Source of the DNA: Planctomycetota bacterium
GTDB taxonomy: Bacteria > Planctomycetota > Planctomycetia > Pirellulales > Lacipirellulaceae
Assembly (NCBI GenBank): GCA_024278035.1
Contig: JAJRUA010000090.1
Location: 1-7,802, forward strand
Length of the DNA: 7,802 bases
Reading direction: 5' to 3'
Of this stretch, positions 1 through 5,607 are shown piece by piece. The translations under genes and the position numbers were made by a program. How positions within the stretch are numbered: position 1 is the first letter of the stretch; the number at the start of each line of letters is the position of its first letter. The notes under the pieces were generated by a model. The model searched no databases and was not told where the DNA came from. It worked only from the letters and a program-made list of their open reading frames with translations.

Positions 1-20
1 GATAAGCTCTTGTCATGCCA

Positions 21-52
21 ACGCCGCTCAGGGCTCCTGAGCGGCGTTTTTT
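21..52 (+). terminator. Intrinsic terminator of an upstream gene outside the window
   Basis: A perfect 10-bp GC-rich stem (ACGCCGCTCA at 21-30 with TGAGCGGCGT at 38-47) closes a 7-nt loop and runs straight into six T residues at 47-52. This is the classic rho-independent form. No gene is visible before it, so it probably ends a plus-strand gene whose stop lies at or just left of the window edge; TAA at 3-5 is one possible stop. Confidence 0.9.
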
Positions 53-77
53 CGTTATTTTAACCCCAATCAGGGCA

Positions 78-105
78 GCGACAAAGCGGCTGTCCGACGT
101 ATACT
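78..105 (+). promoter_or_regulatory. Candidate sigma-70-type promoter for hflX
   Basis: A TATACT -10 box (100-105, 5 of 6 consensus) sits 16 bp after GCGACA (78-83, 4 of 6). It lies between the upstream terminator and hflX. Transcription would start near 112 and give a GC-rich leader of about 108 nt before the chosen ATG. Within that leader AGCCGC (126-131) can pair with GCGGCT (165-170). Confidence 0.5.
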
Positions 106-219
106 AGAGGGAAAGCCGTAGCCGAAGCCGCGGTTTTGTGGAAAGACTCCACCGGCTTCCGCCGGCGGCTAGGATATTCCCCTTCTACCTTTGGCCTTCC
201 TGGAGACCTCGCACGCTTA

Positions 220-1569
220 ATGGAAATCGATCGCAAGCAGAGCGTTGATAACGAGTCGGCCATTTTGGTCGGTGTCGAATTGCCGGATTCTCCTGAGCTT
301 CAGGAAGAGCCCCTCGAAGAGCTGGCCGGCTTGGTCGAGTCGGCGGGTGCCGAGATCACGGGCCGCATGTGGCAGCGTCGCGGGGCGCCGGACAAGACCA
401 CCTACATCGGCAAGGGCAAGCTCGAACAGCTCAAACAAATGGTCTCGGCCACCGAGGCCGATGTGATTGTCTTTGACAACGATCTCTCGCCCGCCCAAGT
501 ACGCAACTTAGAGCAAGCGACCGAGGCGAAGGTGCTCGACCGAACCGAGCTGATTCTCGATATCTTCAGCACCCGCGCTCAAACGCACGAGTCGCGACTT
601 GCGGTGGAACTGGCCCAGCTTGAGTACTCGCTGCCACGGCTCAAACGGATGTGGACCCACTTGTCGCGGCTTAAAATGGGCGTCGGCATGCGCGGCCCGG
701 GTGAGAAGCAATTGGAGACAGACCGCCGACTGGTCGAAAAGCGAATCGTGGACCTCAAACGAGAATTAGAAAAAGTGCTCCGCCGCAAGGAGCGCGAAGT
801 GGCCGCCCGCAACGATCGAATGACCGTTTCGCTGATCGGTTACACAAACGCTGGCAAAAGCACGCTGCTCAACCAAATCACCGGAGCGGGCGTTTATGCC
901 CAAGACCAACTCTTCGCAACGCTCGACACGCGGACCAAGCAGTGGCGTCTGCCGGGCTGGGGGCCCGTCCTCTTGAGCGACACGGTCGGATTCATTCGTG
1001 ACTTGCCTCACCGTTTGATCGCCAGCTTCAAGGCAACGCTCGAAGAAGCCCGCCAGGCCGACCTCCTATTGCACGTCGCCGATGCCAGCAGCCCTGCGGC
1101 ACTCGATCAGATTCGTGCTGTCTACGGAGTGCTTGAAGAGCTTGAAATCAAGCAGAAAGATACTTTGCTGGTGCTGAATAAGGCAGACGAGGCGGACGAA
1201 ACCGACCTGATCTTCCTCGAAAAACGGTACCCGGGCGCGGTGCGAGTCAGCGCAAAAACGGGCGAGGGCATCGACCGACTCTCAGCCGCAGTGAGCGAGG
1301 CGCTCAGTCGGGGGTTTATCGAGGTGGACGTGGAGATGGAGGTCTCCAACGGGCGGCTGCTCGCTTATCTTGCGAAGCATGGCGAAATCCTCAGCCGAAC
1401 GTTTACGGAAGATCGCGTGACGGTCCATTGCCGAGCCCCCAAAAAATACCTGGGCCGAATCTCAGACGACGAAGCCGAAGTGCGTCCTCGTGATCTTGCT
1501 GCAACAAATGGCGTCACTCCCCGAACGGATAGTGTCGCCGAAGAAGACCCAATGGATGAAGTCGCGTGA
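220..1569 (+). CDS. hflX: GTPase HflX
   Basis: HflX is a ribosome-associated GTPase of the TRAFAC/Obg-HflX group; in well-studied bacteria it splits stalled or heat-damaged 70S ribosomes. The 449-residue product has the family layout. The N-terminal HflX domain carries YIGKGK (residues 62-67), and a helical linker carries the hallmark RGPGEKQLETDRR (158-170). The G domain follows, with G1 GYTNAGKST (207-215), G3 DTVGF (254-258), G4 NKAD (320-323) and G5 SAK (344-346). An acidic tail ends the protein. I chose ATG 220 because the family N-terminal sequence (ILVGVELP) begins soon after it. An in-frame TTG at 136 would add 28 residues with no family character. The Shine-Dalgarno site is weak (GGAG at 202-205, 14 nt away). 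The stop overlaps the next gene by four bases, so the two are probably cotranscribed and translationally coupled. Confidence 0.95.
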   Translation: MEIDRKQSVDNESAILVGVELPDSPELQEEPLEELAGLVESAGAEITGRMWQRRGAPDKTTYIGKGKLEQLKQMVSATEADVIVFDNDLSPAQVRNLEQATEAKVLDRTELILDIFSTRAQTHESRLAVELAQLEYSLPRLKRMWTHLSRLKMGVGMRGPGEKQLETDRRLVEKRIVDLKRELEKVLRRKEREVAARNDRMTVSLIGYTNAGKSTLLNQITGAGVYAQDQLFATLDTRTKQWRLPGWGPVLLSDTVGFIRDLPHRLIASFKATLEEARQADLLLHVADASSPAALDQIRAVYGVLEELEIKQKDTLLVLNKADEADETDLIFLEKRYPGAVRVSAKTGEGIDRLSAAVSEALSRGFIEVDVEMEVSNGRLLAYLAKHGEILSRTFTEDRVTVHCRAPKKYLGRISDDEAEVRPRDLAATNGVTPRTDSVAEEDPMDEVA

Positions 1570-2345
1570 GTCGCCTCACGAATCAGCGTGCGCTCATCAC
1601 GGGTGCTTCGGGCGGCATCGGCCGGGCGCTTGCTGTGCGGCTTGCCGAGGCGGGAGTCGATGTGGTGCTCATGGCAAGGCGAGAATCGCCGCTTGCCGAA
1701 ACCGCCGCAGCGGTGGAAGCCGCCGGTCGCCGAGCCGTGATTGTCGTGGGAGACGTTGGCTCGTCGGAAGATCGCTGTACCGCGATCGATACTGCCAACG
1801 AACAGCTTGGCGGACTCGACCTACTCATCAACAATGCGGGCATCAGTGCCCACGGACGTTTCCACGAGTCAGGGCCCGACCGGTTGCGGCAAATCATGGA
1901 GGTCAATTTTTTCGCGGCGGCGGAATTACTGCGCGAAGCGACCCCCCTGCTCATGCAGGGTGTCCGGCCGACGATCGTGAATATCGGTTCGATCCTGGGC
2001 TGGCGCGGCGTGCCGCACAATGCGGAGTACTGCGCCAGCAAGTTCGCCCTGCGTGGATTGAGCGAAGCGATTCGCCCTGAGTTGGCTCGCCTCGGGATTC
2101 ACGTCCTGCACGTCTCTCCCGGCACGGTGGATACCGATTTTTTTGAGCATTTGGTCGATAAACAAGGGGATTTACCCTGGGGAACGCGCCAAGGCGTACC
2201 AGCGGCGTATGTGGCAGAACGAACGGTGCGGGCGATCGAACGCCGCCGCAAAGAGGTCACGATCGGCTGGCAAGCCTGGTGCTTTGTACGAGCGTCCCGG
2301 TTTGCTCTGTGGCTAATGGATCGGGTGATGGGACGGTATGGTTAG
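1566..2345 (+). CDS. Short-chain dehydrogenase/reductase (SDR), NAD(P)-dependent
   Basis: This is a classical SDR oxidoreductase of 259 residues, the usual length. The Rossmann dinucleotide motif TGASGGIG is at 12-19, NNAG at 89-92, and the full catalytic tetrad is present: N114, S142, Y155 and K159 (YCASK). Two arginines after strand beta-2 (R38, R39) suggest a preference for NADP(H) over NAD(H). The C-terminus (about 230-259) is rich in Trp, Phe, Leu and Arg and could be an amphipathic or membrane-associating tail. The substrate cannot be read from sequence; ketoacyl, steroid-like or sugar substrates are all possible. Translation starts at GTG 1566, inside the hflX stop (GTGA overlap), which implies coupled translation. 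No strong Shine-Dalgarno site precedes it, consistent with re-initiation. Confidence 0.93.
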   Translation: MSRLTNQRALITGASGGIGRALAVRLAEAGVDVVLMARRESPLAETAAAVEAAGRRAVIVVGDVGSSEDRCTAIDTANEQLGGLDLLINNAGISAHGRFHESGPDRLRQIMEVNFFAAAELLREATPLLMQGVRPTIVNIGSILGWRGVPHNAEYCASKFALRGLSEAIRPELARLGIHVLHVSPGTVDTDFFEHLVDKQGDLPWGTRQGVPAAYVAERTVRAIERRRKEVTIGWQAWCFVRASRFALWLMDRVMGRYG

Positions 2346-2366
2346 GATTTTGTGATGCGACGCTCC

Positions 2367-2400
2367 CGGGGTCGGGGACGACCCGACTCTCCCGTTTTTT
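2367..2400 (+). terminator. Probable terminator after the hflX-SDR unit
   Basis: CGGG (2367-2370) plus GTCGGG (2371-2376) can pair with CCCGAC (2382-2387) and CCCG (2391-2394), leaving a 5-nt loop and a 3-nt TCT bulge. Six T residues (2395-2400) follow at once. The bulge makes it imperfect, so read-through into the pseudouridine synthase gene 17 nt later is possible. Confidence 0.5.
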
Positions 2401-2416
2401 ACTGCCCACTCTTTCC

Positions 2417-3112
2417 ATGCTTGATATCCTCTACGACGACGGCCCCTGCTTGGTAGTGAACAAGCCGCACGGATTGCTGACGCAAGCGCCGCGTGGCATT
2501 GACAGCCTCGAAATCTGGGTCCGCGATTTCTATCGTCAGCGCGAAGCGATCGAAGGCAATTTCTATGTTGGTATCATTCACCGGATTGACCGACCCGTGA
2601 CCGGTGCGATCGTGTTCGGTCGCAACCAACGCGTAACGAGCCGGCTTGCCTTGCAATTCCAAGAACGGACCGTCGGCAAAACCTATTGGGCACTCGTCGA
2701 AGGTCGCGTGAAGCAGGAAGAAGGAACCTGGACCGACTACCTCCACAAACAGCATGGCAGGGCACAGTCGATCGTGGTTGCCGAGGACGACCCAAGCGGC
2801 AAACATGCCGTACTGCATTATCGTGTTCGCTGGTCAAGCGACTCGATGAGCTGGCTTGAGATTCACCTCGAAACGGGCCGGACGCATCAGATTCGTGTGC
2901 AAGCCGCCTCGCGCGGCCATGCCATCCTAGGCGATCAACAGTACGGTGCTACCCAACTTTTCGGCCAGCAGTATGAGGATGTTCGTCTCCGTCAAATCGC
3001 GTTGCACGCCCGGTCACTCTCGTTCCGGCATCCGATGCGGGACGAATCGGTCGAAGTGATCGCACCGCTGAGCGAACCTTGGCAAGAAGTGGAAGCGCTC
3101 AGTGGCGTTTAA
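2417..3112 (+). CDS. RluA-family pseudouridine synthase
   Basis: This enzyme isomerises specific uridines to pseudouridine in rRNA or tRNA. The 231-residue product is a bare catalytic domain with no S4 RNA-binding domain, like the shorter RluA-type proteins. Family marks are the LVVNKPHGLL strand (12-21), the catalytic-aspartate motif HRIDRPVTG (55-63, D58 being the presumed nucleophile) and GRTHQIR (154-160), followed by a GHAILGD-like segment. The catalytic motif departs from the common HRLDxxTSG: I replaces L and V-T-G replaces T-S-G. The target base cannot be inferred. ATG 2417 is preferred because the conserved domain begins immediately after it. The reading frame stays open upstream to 2279, but those codons overlap the SDR gene and the hairpin and look non-coding. 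There is no clear Shine-Dalgarno site. The gene is convergent with the coiled-coil gene. Confidence 0.92.
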   Translation: MLDILYDDGPCLVVNKPHGLLTQAPRGIDSLEIWVRDFYRQREAIEGNFYVGIIHRIDRPVTGAIVFGRNQRVTSRLALQFQERTVGKTYWALVEGRVKQEEGTWTDYLHKQHGRAQSIVVAEDDPSGKHAVLHYRVRWSSDSMSWLEIHLETGRTHQIRVQAASRGHAILGDQQYGATQLFGQQYEDVRLRQIALHARSLSFRHPMRDESVEVIAPLSEPWQEVEALSGV

Positions 3113-3117
3113 GGCCG

Positions 3118-3180
3118 TTCCCCGCCAGGATGGCGAGACTATAGCCTCGCCATCTATAGCCTCGCCATCCTGGCGGGGAA
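3118..3180. repeat. REP-like inverted-repeat element in a convergent gap
   Basis: Perfect 20-bp inverted arms (3118-3137 and 3161-3180, TTCCCCGCCAGGATGGCGAG and its complement) flank a 23-bp centre. Each arm is itself a small hairpin, CGCCA and TGGCG around a GGA or TCC loop. Inside, a 15-bp unit CTATAGCCTCGCCAT is exactly duplicated in tandem (3139-3153 and 3154-3168). There is no T-run on either strand, so it is not a standard intrinsic terminator. It may still stop or stabilise the two converging transcripts. Confidence 0.88.
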
Positions 3181-3195
3181 AATCCCTGGGACGGC

Positions 3196-4698
3196 TCACG
3201 CCGCCACGGCCAGCTTTACCGTCGGCCCACTCTCTTGACGCAATTCGGCGAGCAAGAGACGAATCTGCTCACGGTAATCGCTCCGCTCGGCTGCCCAGCG
3301 GGCTTCCATCTGCTCAAAGGCCCGTTGCTGACGATTGAGTTCCTCCTCACGGGCTTCCATCCGTGCGGCCGCTTCGCCCAACTCTTCGTGGCGACGGTTG
3401 GCCCATTCTTCAATCGTTATTTGCCGTTCTTCGACCAAACGCAACTCTTCGGCAATCTGCTTCGAGGCATCACGTAACGCGCCACGAGCATCGGCAATGT
3501 CCTGGAGTGTATGGCTGTAATGATCGGCAAGGCGGGTGCGAACCGTTGCGATCGACTTCGTCAAAGCAGCAGGCGTAAGTAGCCCTGTTAATTGGGCCCA
3601 CGTCTCTTCCGTGGCAAGTCGCATTTCAAGCACTTCGCGCTGCGAGGCTTGTAGCTCGCGTTGGAGCCGCTGGAGCGATTCCTCACGGCGGTCGACCTGA
3701 GCTTCGCGATAATCGTTTTGCTTAGCCACCGACTTCACTTCCGCCCGCCAGGCGGCACGGTCCGATTCAAGACTCTTTCGTTCGCTGGCCACCCGTTTGT
3801 TATGCTCTTGCTCAGAACGAACCAAACGTTTGCGCGAATCCGCGAATGCGGCCCGTTCCTCCGCAAGCAAAGATTCTGCCTTGGCCAAATGATGTTCGCG
3901 TACTGCAACGGCAGCAACCTCAGCCTCTAGCTGGGCGACCCGTTCCTCGGCCACACCGAGCCGTTCGTATCGCTCGATGGCGGTTGCAATTTCTTGCCGC
4001 CGCAAATCCAATCGGCGCTCGCGCTCCGCCAACTCGGCCGTAGCGGCTTCGGTCTGTTCCTGCAATTGCTCAAGCTCACAACGTTTCAGTTCCAGTTCGT
4101 CAGTACGTTGTTTGACGCCATAGGCCTCTTCGGCCATCGCCTTCGAGGCCACCTCAAGCCGTTCACGTCGCTCCGTTAGCTCCGAATCACGGGCGTGAAT
4201 CCGATCGATCCGCTCAGCCATGGCTGCTTTGCTATGGACGAAGGCCTGCGTCTCTTCGTCGAGCTTCGCTTGCCGGGCATCCAGTTCTTGTTCACGCTCT
4301 GCAAGGGCCTGTTCCGTCTGTCGGTTAGGGACTCCTTGCGTAAGGCTTGCCGTTTTTTCTTCGAGGTCTGCCTCACGCTCTTCGATCTGACGGCGTTGCT
4401 CTTCGAGCCATTGCTGAGCAGCCTGGACCTTTTGATCAAGGTCTGCCTCTTGCGTTTGGATCAGCACAGCACGCTTTTCTAGTTCGCACTGTCGGCTTTG
4501 CAACCACGTGGCAAGCTGTTCTGCATGGCCTTCCAGCGGGGTGGTAATCGGCATCGGAAGCGCTAAGGCTTCGTCTTCTCCTGCTGCAACCCTAGCTGCT
4601 GCTTTAGCTACCACAGGCCCGACAGCATGGGCCAGATCCACCCGGGATTGGGTGGGATCGGAGGAAGGGGAACGGTCGGACGAAGATTCACTGGCCAT
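3196..4698 (-). CDS. Large coiled-coil protein of unknown function
   Basis: I do not recognise a named family. The 500-residue product has no signal peptide or membrane segment, so it is probably cytoplasmic. Residues 1-55 are Ser/Asp- then Ala-rich and likely disordered. About 57-363 is nearly continuous Glu/Arg/Gln/Ala/Leu heptad-like sequence, with a break near GVPN (122-125). Residues about 364-400 (from EETWAQLTGLL, with Pro376) are low in charge and interrupt the coil. A second coil covers about 400-488, and a short apolar tail ends in KLAVAA. Only two cysteines are present (71 and 207). Resemblance to Smc, KfrA or myosin-like proteins would come from composition only. Start: ATG 4698 has GGAG 10 nt upstream (complement of 4709-4712). 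A 16-codon extension to 4746 from a non-ATG start is less likely. A cytoskeletal, scaffolding or nucleoid role is speculation. Confidence 0.85.
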   Translation of the reverse strand: MASESSSDRSPSSDPTQSRVDLAHAVGPVVAKAAARVAAGEDEALALPMPITTPLEGHAEQLATWLQSRQCELEKRAVLIQTQEADLDQKVQAAQQWLEEQRRQIEEREADLEEKTASLTQGVPNRQTEQALAEREQELDARQAKLDEETQAFVHSKAAMAERIDRIHARDSELTERRERLEVASKAMAEEAYGVKQRTDELELKRCELEQLQEQTEAATAELAERERRLDLRRQEIATAIERYERLGVAEERVAQLEAEVAAVAVREHHLAKAESLLAEERAAFADSRKRLVRSEQEHNKRVASERKSLESDRAAWRAEVKSVAKQNDYREAQVDRREESLQRLQRELQASQREVLEMRLATEETWAQLTGLLTPAALTKSIATVRTRLADHYSHTLQDIADARGALRDASKQIAEELRLVEERQITIEEWANRRHEELGEAAARMEAREEELNRQQRAFEQMEARWAAERSDYREQIRLLLAELRQESGPTVKLAVAA

Positions 4699-4748
4699 GT
4701 CGGAAAGACTCCATGGATGGGTGCAAACGCCCCAGGCGCCTACCAACC

Positions 4749-4777
4749 CTTACAATCGATAAAATCCCCCCAGTCAA
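4749..4777 (-). promoter_or_regulatory. Candidate promoter for the coiled-coil gene
   Basis: On the minus strand TTGACT (complement of 4772-4777, 5 of 6 consensus) is followed after 17 bp by TGTAAG (complement of 4749-4754, 4 of 6). This would start transcription near 4742, about 44 nt before ATG 4698. A 12-bp perfect palindrome CGGCTTAAGCCG (4799-4810) lies about 20 bp upstream of the -35 box. Confidence 0.4.
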
Positions 4778-4815
4778 CCATCGGCACGCTTACAGTCTCG
4801 GCTTAAGCCGTGTAC

Positions 4816-4855
4816 GAAAAAAGCGGAGAGCAAGGCCGCAGCCCTACCCTCCGCT
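4816..4855 (-). terminator. Intrinsic terminator downstream of trxA
   Basis: Read on the minus strand, AGCGGAG (complement of 4849-4855) pairs with CTCCGCT (complement of 4822-4828). An inner imperfect AGGC/GCCT stem sits in the 20-nt loop, and the hairpin runs directly into six T residues (complement of 4817-4822). It lies about 75 nt past the trxA stop and insulates the coiled-coil gene from trxA transcription. Confidence 0.82.
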
Positions 4856-4883
4856 GTTGATTTTTGTAGGTCATAAGAAGCCC

Positions 4884-4924
4884 CGTGCTAGCAAAAACCC
4901 CCTCTAAAAAACGGTGCTAGCACG
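4884..4924. repeat. TGCTAGCA inverted pair just after trxA
   Basis: CGTGCTAGC (4884-4892) and GCTAGCACG (4916-4924) are perfect 9-bp inverted arms around a 23-nt centre. Each arm contains its own palindrome; GTGCTAGCAC at 4914-4923 is a perfect 10-bp one. On the minus strand the centre carries two T-tracts (six and five T), so this could be a first, weaker termination or RNA-end site for trxA ahead of the hairpin at 4816-4855. Confidence 0.65.
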
Positions 4925-4929
4925 ACCAA

Positions 4930-5253
4930 TCAAGCCTTTGCCGCATCAATGGCTTCTTGCAAGCGGTTCTTCGCTTGCACACCGACGAAGCGATCCACCA
5001 CTTCACCGTTCTTGAAGACCATGATCGTCGGAATGCTGCTGACGCCATAATTTTGAGCAGCACCGGGCGCATCATCGACGTTCAGCTTGGTGATCTTCGC
5101 AGAGCCGGTGTTCTCACCAGCCAGCTCTTCGACCAACGGAGCAATCTGACGGCAGGGACCACACCAGGGTGCCCAAAAATCGACCAAAACAGGTTCACTG
5201 CTCTGCAGCACCTCTTCGTCAAAGTTGGCGTCCGTGATTTCGAGTACGCCCAT
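4930..5253 (-). CDS. trxA: Thioredoxin
   Basis: This is a cytoplasmic dithiol-disulfide oxidoreductase that receives electrons from thioredoxin reductase and reduces protein disulfides. The 107-residue length is standard. The active site WCGPC is at residues 30-34 within FWAPWCGPC (26-34), the buried aspartate is D25, and the cis-proline is in SIPT (P75). The FKNGEVVDRFVG strand and turn is typical of the family. ATG 5253 is chosen because GGAGG lies 5 nt upstream and the family N-terminus begins there. ATG 5265 (four codons upstream) overlaps that Shine-Dalgarno site. The frame stays open to ATG 5478, but that codon lies upstream of the likely transcription start near 5473. The gene diverges from a redoxin-like gene and is followed by a strong terminator, so it is probably monocistronic. 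Confidence 0.97.
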   Translation of the reverse strand: MGVLEITDANFDEEVLQSSEPVLVDFWAPWCGPCRQIAPLVEELAGENTGSAKITKLNVDDAPGAAQNYGVSSIPTIMVFKNGEVVDRFVGVQAKNRLQEAIDAAKA

Positions 5254-5282
5254 GGCGACCTCCATTAAGGTGAAAATATCGA

Positions 5283-5324
5283 CGATTCCCTTCACTGTAA
5301 GCTCTAGTAGCCAGGGAAGAATCG
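5283..5324 (-). other. Hairpin in the trxA leader, near the start codon
   Basis: CGATTCCCT (5283-5291) can pair with AGGG plus AATCG (5313-5316 and 5320-5324), leaving a 3-nt AAG bulge and a 21-nt loop. In the minus-strand transcript it lies roughly 30-70 nt before the trxA ATG. Any effect on translation is inference. Confidence 0.4.
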
Positions 5325-5409
5325 CCTTGGGGTGACAGCAACATTGGATCGGCAACGCTATTGATGTCTGCGCTAGCAACTTTACTCTCAGCGTTCCCAT
5401 CTGTCGGCT

Positions 5410-5443
5410 AAAACCGGCCTTCCGATGGTCGGCCTGCCGTTTT
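5410..5443 (-). other. Imperfect hairpin in the trxA leader, possible attenuator
   Basis: AAAACCGGC (5410-5418) faces GCCGTTTT (5436-5443) with one bulged base, and an inner CCGA/TCGG stem (5422-5425 with 5428-5431) closes a short loop. On the minus strand the 3' arm ends in TTTT, so it could act as a weak attenuator about 30 nt into the trxA transcript. The T-run is short and the stem interrupted, so this is tentative. Confidence 0.4.
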
Positions 5444-5479
5444 GCTCGCGCAGGACTCAATAAAGCATTGCCCAGCATG

Positions 5480-5507
5480 ATTTTAGGCGTTTTTTACCGG
5501 TTGTCAA
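5480..5507 (-). promoter_or_regulatory. Near-consensus trxA promoter
   Basis: On the minus strand a perfect TTGACA (complement of 5502-5507) is followed after 16 bp by TAAAAT (complement of 5480-5485, 5 of 6). Transcription would start near 5473, giving trxA a leader of about 220 nt. The gap 5254-5607 has no gene of its own; it holds this promoter, two leader hairpins and the divergent promoter of the redoxin gene. Confidence 0.7.
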
Positions 5508-5525
5508 CGCGGCTGCGGCGGATCG

Positions 5526-5554
5526 TTGCCAGCACGGGGAAAGTTAGGGATACT
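5526..5554 (+). promoter_or_regulatory. Candidate promoter for the PRX-like redoxin gene
   Basis: TTGCCA (5526-5531, 4 of 6) and GATACT (5549-5554, 4 of 6) are 17 bp apart. Transcription would start near 5561, about 47 nt before ATG 5608. The -35 box is 18 bp from the -35 box of the opposite trxA promoter. Confidence 0.5.
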
Positions 5555-5607
5555 ATGCCCAGGCTAGCGACACCTTTCCCCACTCCCTAATACACCAGAA
5601 ACCCCCA

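Noticed and set aside
136..219. 28-codon N-terminal extension of HflX from TTG 136
   Set aside because: The start is a rare TTG inside a GC-rich leader hairpin region, and the residues show no HflX similarity; ATG 220 fits the family start.
1490..2080. Plus-strand open frame of 196 codons over the hflX-SDR junction
   Set aside because: It is an Arg/Ala/Gly-rich shadow of the SDR gene in another frame, with no domain signal.
2279..2416. 46-codon upstream extension of the pseudouridine synthase
   Set aside because: It overlaps the SDR C-terminus and the bulged hairpin, and the conserved domain begins right at Met 2417.
3118..3180. CRISPR-like array or intrinsic terminator
   Set aside because: Only two 15-bp tandem copies with no spacers, and no T-run on either side of the stem, so neither label fits.
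3102..3338. Plus-strand open frame of 78 codons over the inverted repeat
   Set aside because: Its first third is translated inverted repeat and the rest is antisense to the well-supported coiled-coil gene.
5254..5478. N-terminal extension of thioredoxin by 75 residues (ATG 5478)
   Set aside because: That ATG lies upstream of the transcription start predicted from a near-consensus promoter. The extension has no thioredoxin-like sequence, and ATG 5253 has a strong Shine-Dalgarno site and gives the standard length.
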